Shown here piece by piece: positions 50,737 to 52,427 of a stretch of DNA of 52,427 nucleotides. The DNA lies in NCBI GenBank assembly GCA_028532765.1, contig JAQQAR010000030.1, positions 1-52,427 on the forward strand, written 5' to 3'. Source of the DNA: Sphaerochaetaceae bacterium. Lineage in GTDB: Bacteria > Spirochaetota > Spirochaetia > Sphaerochaetales > Sphaerochaetaceae. Position 1 is the stretch's first letter; every line of letters starts with the position of its first letter. Below the pieces are notes generated by a model. That model had not been told where the DNA came from. It made no database searches and saw only the letters and a program-made list of their open reading frames with translations. Both the position numbers and the translations under genes were made by a program.

Positions 50737-51808
50737 CTTCGTGCTCCTTGTATGCTGCCAATGCTGCCAGCAGTCTGTCATTCTCTTTCCTGCTTCCTAT
50801 GGTAACTCTCAGGCAGTTTTCACAGTGCAGTTCTTTACTTCGATTACGTACGATGATACCCAGCCCTGCAAGATAGTGGTAGATTGAAAGGGCATCAGAA
50901 ACCCGCACAAGAAAGAAGTTCGCATCACTGGGAAAGACCGTTCTAACACATGCAAGCGTTTTCAACTTCTCTTCCAAACGTAGCCTCTCTTCCTTGATAA
51001 GACGAAGCCCCTTCTCTACCTCACCAGCATTGCCAAGAGCCTTGAGTGCCAACTCCTGACTCGGAGTTCCGAGGTTATAGGGGTACTTCATACTTCTGAA
51101 GACTGATACCATCTCCTCGTCAGCCACCGCAATACCAACCCTCGCACTGGCAAGAGCCCAGCACTTGGAGAGGGTCCTCAGCACCACCAGATTAGGGAAG
51201 GAATCCAACAACTTGGCCGCACTCTCCTTGTCGCTGAAATCATAATAGGCTTCATCAACCACGGTAATGCCATCAAAAAGTTCACACACCTTCCTCACCT
51301 CGCTGAGGGGGAATGCATTTCCACTGGGGTTGTTCGGGCTGCAGATAAAGAGAACCTTCAGTCTACCAACACCATTTCTGTTCTCCTTCTCCCGCTGCAG
51401 GAACTGAGAGAGTGCAGGAAAATCAATTCCAAAGGAAGGGGTCAAGGGAACGGTGGAGACTCCTACATCATTGATGTCTGCAAATACCTTGTATGCACCA
51501 TAGGTGGGGGGCATGAGCAAGATTGAGTCCTTTCCTGGTTCACAGAAACAGCGTAACAGATTGTCGATCAACTCATCACTGCCATTACCCAAAACAGTCT
51601 TCGAAAAAGGAAGACCAAGCACCTCTTCGACCTTTTTACGCACCGCAACCGAAAGAGGGTCTGGATAGCGGTTGGCATCTGCTTTCTCAACAAAATCCTG
51701 CCAATTCTCGTTCGCATCGAGATAGACTTCGGCGTTCCCGGTAAAATCGTTTCGCGCACAACTGTACGGGGTCAAATTGGCGATATTCTTTCTCAGCAAT
51801 TCTCTCAT
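50729..51808 (-). CDS. hisC: Histidinol-phosphate aminotransferase
   Basis: The 359-residue PLP enzyme has CSPNNPSGN, VVDEAYYDF and the lysine in TLSKCWALASARVG that holds PLP. It makes histidinol phosphate. ATG 51808 overlaps the hisD stop (ATGA); GAGAAGAG is the site. The open frame runs back to 51982 only as a shadow of hisD. Confidence 0.94.
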   Translation of the reverse strand: MRELLRKNIANLTPYSCARNDFTGNAEVYLDANENWQDFVEKADANRYPDPLSVAVRKKVEEVLGLPFSKTVLGNGSDELIDNLLRCFCEPGKDSILLMPPTYGAYKVFADINDVGVSTVPLTPSFGIDFPALSQFLQREKENRNGVGRLKVLFICSPNNPSGNAFPLSEVRKVCELFDGITVVDEAYYDFSDKESAAKLLDSFPNLVVLRTLSKCWALASARVGIAVADEEMVSVFRSMKYPYNLGTPSQELALKALGNAGEVEKGLRLIKEERLRLEEKLKTLACVRTVFPSDANFFLVRVSDALSIYHYLAGLGIIVRNRSKELHCENCLRVTIGSRKENDRLLAALAAYKEHEDA

Positions 51809-52427
51809 TTCTCTTCTCCCAAACGGACTGCTACCGCACCCCGGTGAGCACCCAGCTGTTCCTGTTCTGCCATACAGAGCAGGGTTGGTGCAAGAGAGGC
51901 AAGGCCTTCCTTGCTGATTTTTTGTACGGTGATTTTCTTGATGAATGAATCGGTACTCACCCCGCTGTACGAGCGTGCCCATCCATTGGTGGGAAGGGTG
52001 TGATTTGTGCCGCTTGCATAATCCCCTGCACTCTCACAGGAGTAGGGCCCGAGGAATACCGACCCAGCATTGACCACCTTCTCCAGAAATGCATCATCCG
52101 CTTCTTCTCCCAGATCGATGATCAGGTGTTCAGGGGCATATGCATTGACAATGTGCGCTGAGGCGTCCATATCAGGAACAATAAAGGCCCTGGAACCGGC
52201 AAGACTCTGCTTTAAAAAGGTTGTTCTCTGTAATTTGGTAAGTTGCTTGGCTATCGCTACTTCCACACGATCGATAAAGGCATTCCCTTCCCCATTTTCT
52301 CCCTGTACAACAAGCATCGCCTGGCTATCTCTTCCATGCTCTGCCTGGCTGAGCAAGTCACTAGCTACAAAAGCTGGGTTGGAGGAAGGAGAAGCAACGA
52401 CCATTACCTCACTTGGACCTGCCGGCA
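51805..52427 (-). CDS. hisD: Histidinol dehydrogenase, N-terminal part outside window
   Basis: The C-terminal 207 or so codons are visible. The window edge cuts the gene just before AGPSEVMVVASPSSNP, a HisD hallmark near the NAD site, so the codons do not start at the ATG 52404. Later motifs include YAPEHLIIDLGEEAD and GSVFLGPYSCESAGDYASGTNHTLPTNG with the zinc and substrate residues. It does the last two oxidation steps. It is the first of the his genes in view; hisG is not in the window. The stop overlaps hisC. Confidence 0.95.
   Translation of the reverse strand, partial: PAGPSEVMVVASPSSNPAFVASDLLSQAEHGRDSQAMLVVQGENGEGNAFIDRVEVAIAKQLTKLQRTTFLKQSLAGSRAFIVPDMDASAHIVNAYAPEHLIIDLGEEADDAFLEKVVNAGSVFLGPYSCESAGDYASGTNHTLPTNGWARSYSGVSTDSFIKKITVQKISKEGLASLAPTLLCMAEQEQLGAHRGAVAVRLGEEK

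Noticed and set aside
50729-51982. Longer hisC with a 58-residue extension
   Set aside because: The extension overlaps hisD and is not like HisC; ATG 51808 overlaps the hisD stop as in the other his junctions.
1-52427. CRISPR array, rRNA, insertion sequence or phage genes
   Set aside because: No regular repeats, transposase, integrase or phage structural protein was seen in the window.

Overview
The window looks like chromosomal DNA of a free-living, carbohydrate-fermenting spirochaete, most like Sphaerochaeta. This is inferred from gene content and style, not from a database search. It has many sugar ABC importers with LacI-type regulators and a TRAP transporter, and solute-binding proteins whose mature ends start with short Gly/Ala/Glu-rich stretches. 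It also has a PAS-GGDEF-HD-GYP sensor and a compact histidine operon. Genes have clear Shine-Dalgarno sites, and many neighbours overlap by ATGA.

Left end (1-3.5 kb): a partial unknown gene lies beside a 3' fragment of a tRNA-Leu(CAG) with its terminator, which reads as a genomic-island junction. Next come a DUF4256 protein, a two-gene operon joining a ferric-reductase-like b-haem membrane protein to an exported DOMON protein, and a small membrane protein.

3.6-11.3 kb: a TRAP operon (dctP-dctQ-dctM) ends in a glycerophosphodiester phosphodiesterase gene. It is followed by a divergent arsR/acr3 arsenic pair, an alkyltransferase-like gene coupled to a lipoprotein gene, a DUF3147 protein and a GNAT acetyltransferase.

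11.3-21.9 kb: a ChvE/GguA/GguB-type monosaccharide ABC operon has two matching operator-like sites. Then come a small zinc-ribbon gene pair, a PII-like protein, an MFS transporter, a LacI regulator, and a PlsC-zinc ribbon fusion coupled to a GltS-type glutamate symporter.

22-32.5 kb: an outer-membrane beta-barrel protein; a UgpA/E/B-like importer without its ATPase, preceded by a perfect 16-bp inverted repeat; a MerR regulator with four C-terminal cysteines; RadC; VapBC; a frameshifted YafY/WYL regulator divergent from an isochorismatase-type hydrolase; and a lipoprotein and a membrane-bound LuxR regulator that flank a perfect 20-bp palindrome.

32.7-46.8 kb: a c-di-GMP enzyme sensor, then an alpha-glucoside module. 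That module has a LacI regulator that appears leaderless, AglE/F/G-type importer genes, and a GH65 phosphorylase fused to beta-phosphoglucomutase. Together these would import an alpha-glucoside, phosphorolyse it and yield glucose 6-phosphate. A toroid-fold protein and a P2-type cation ATPase follow.

46.9-52.4 kb: the histidine operon hisD-C-B-H-A-F-IE on the minus strand, with hisD cut by the window edge. The strongest leads are the DOMON/b-haem operon, the tRNA-Leu scar, the leaderless LacI gene, the 20-bp palindrome, the PlsC fusion, and the GH65-phosphoglucomutase fusion with its operators.
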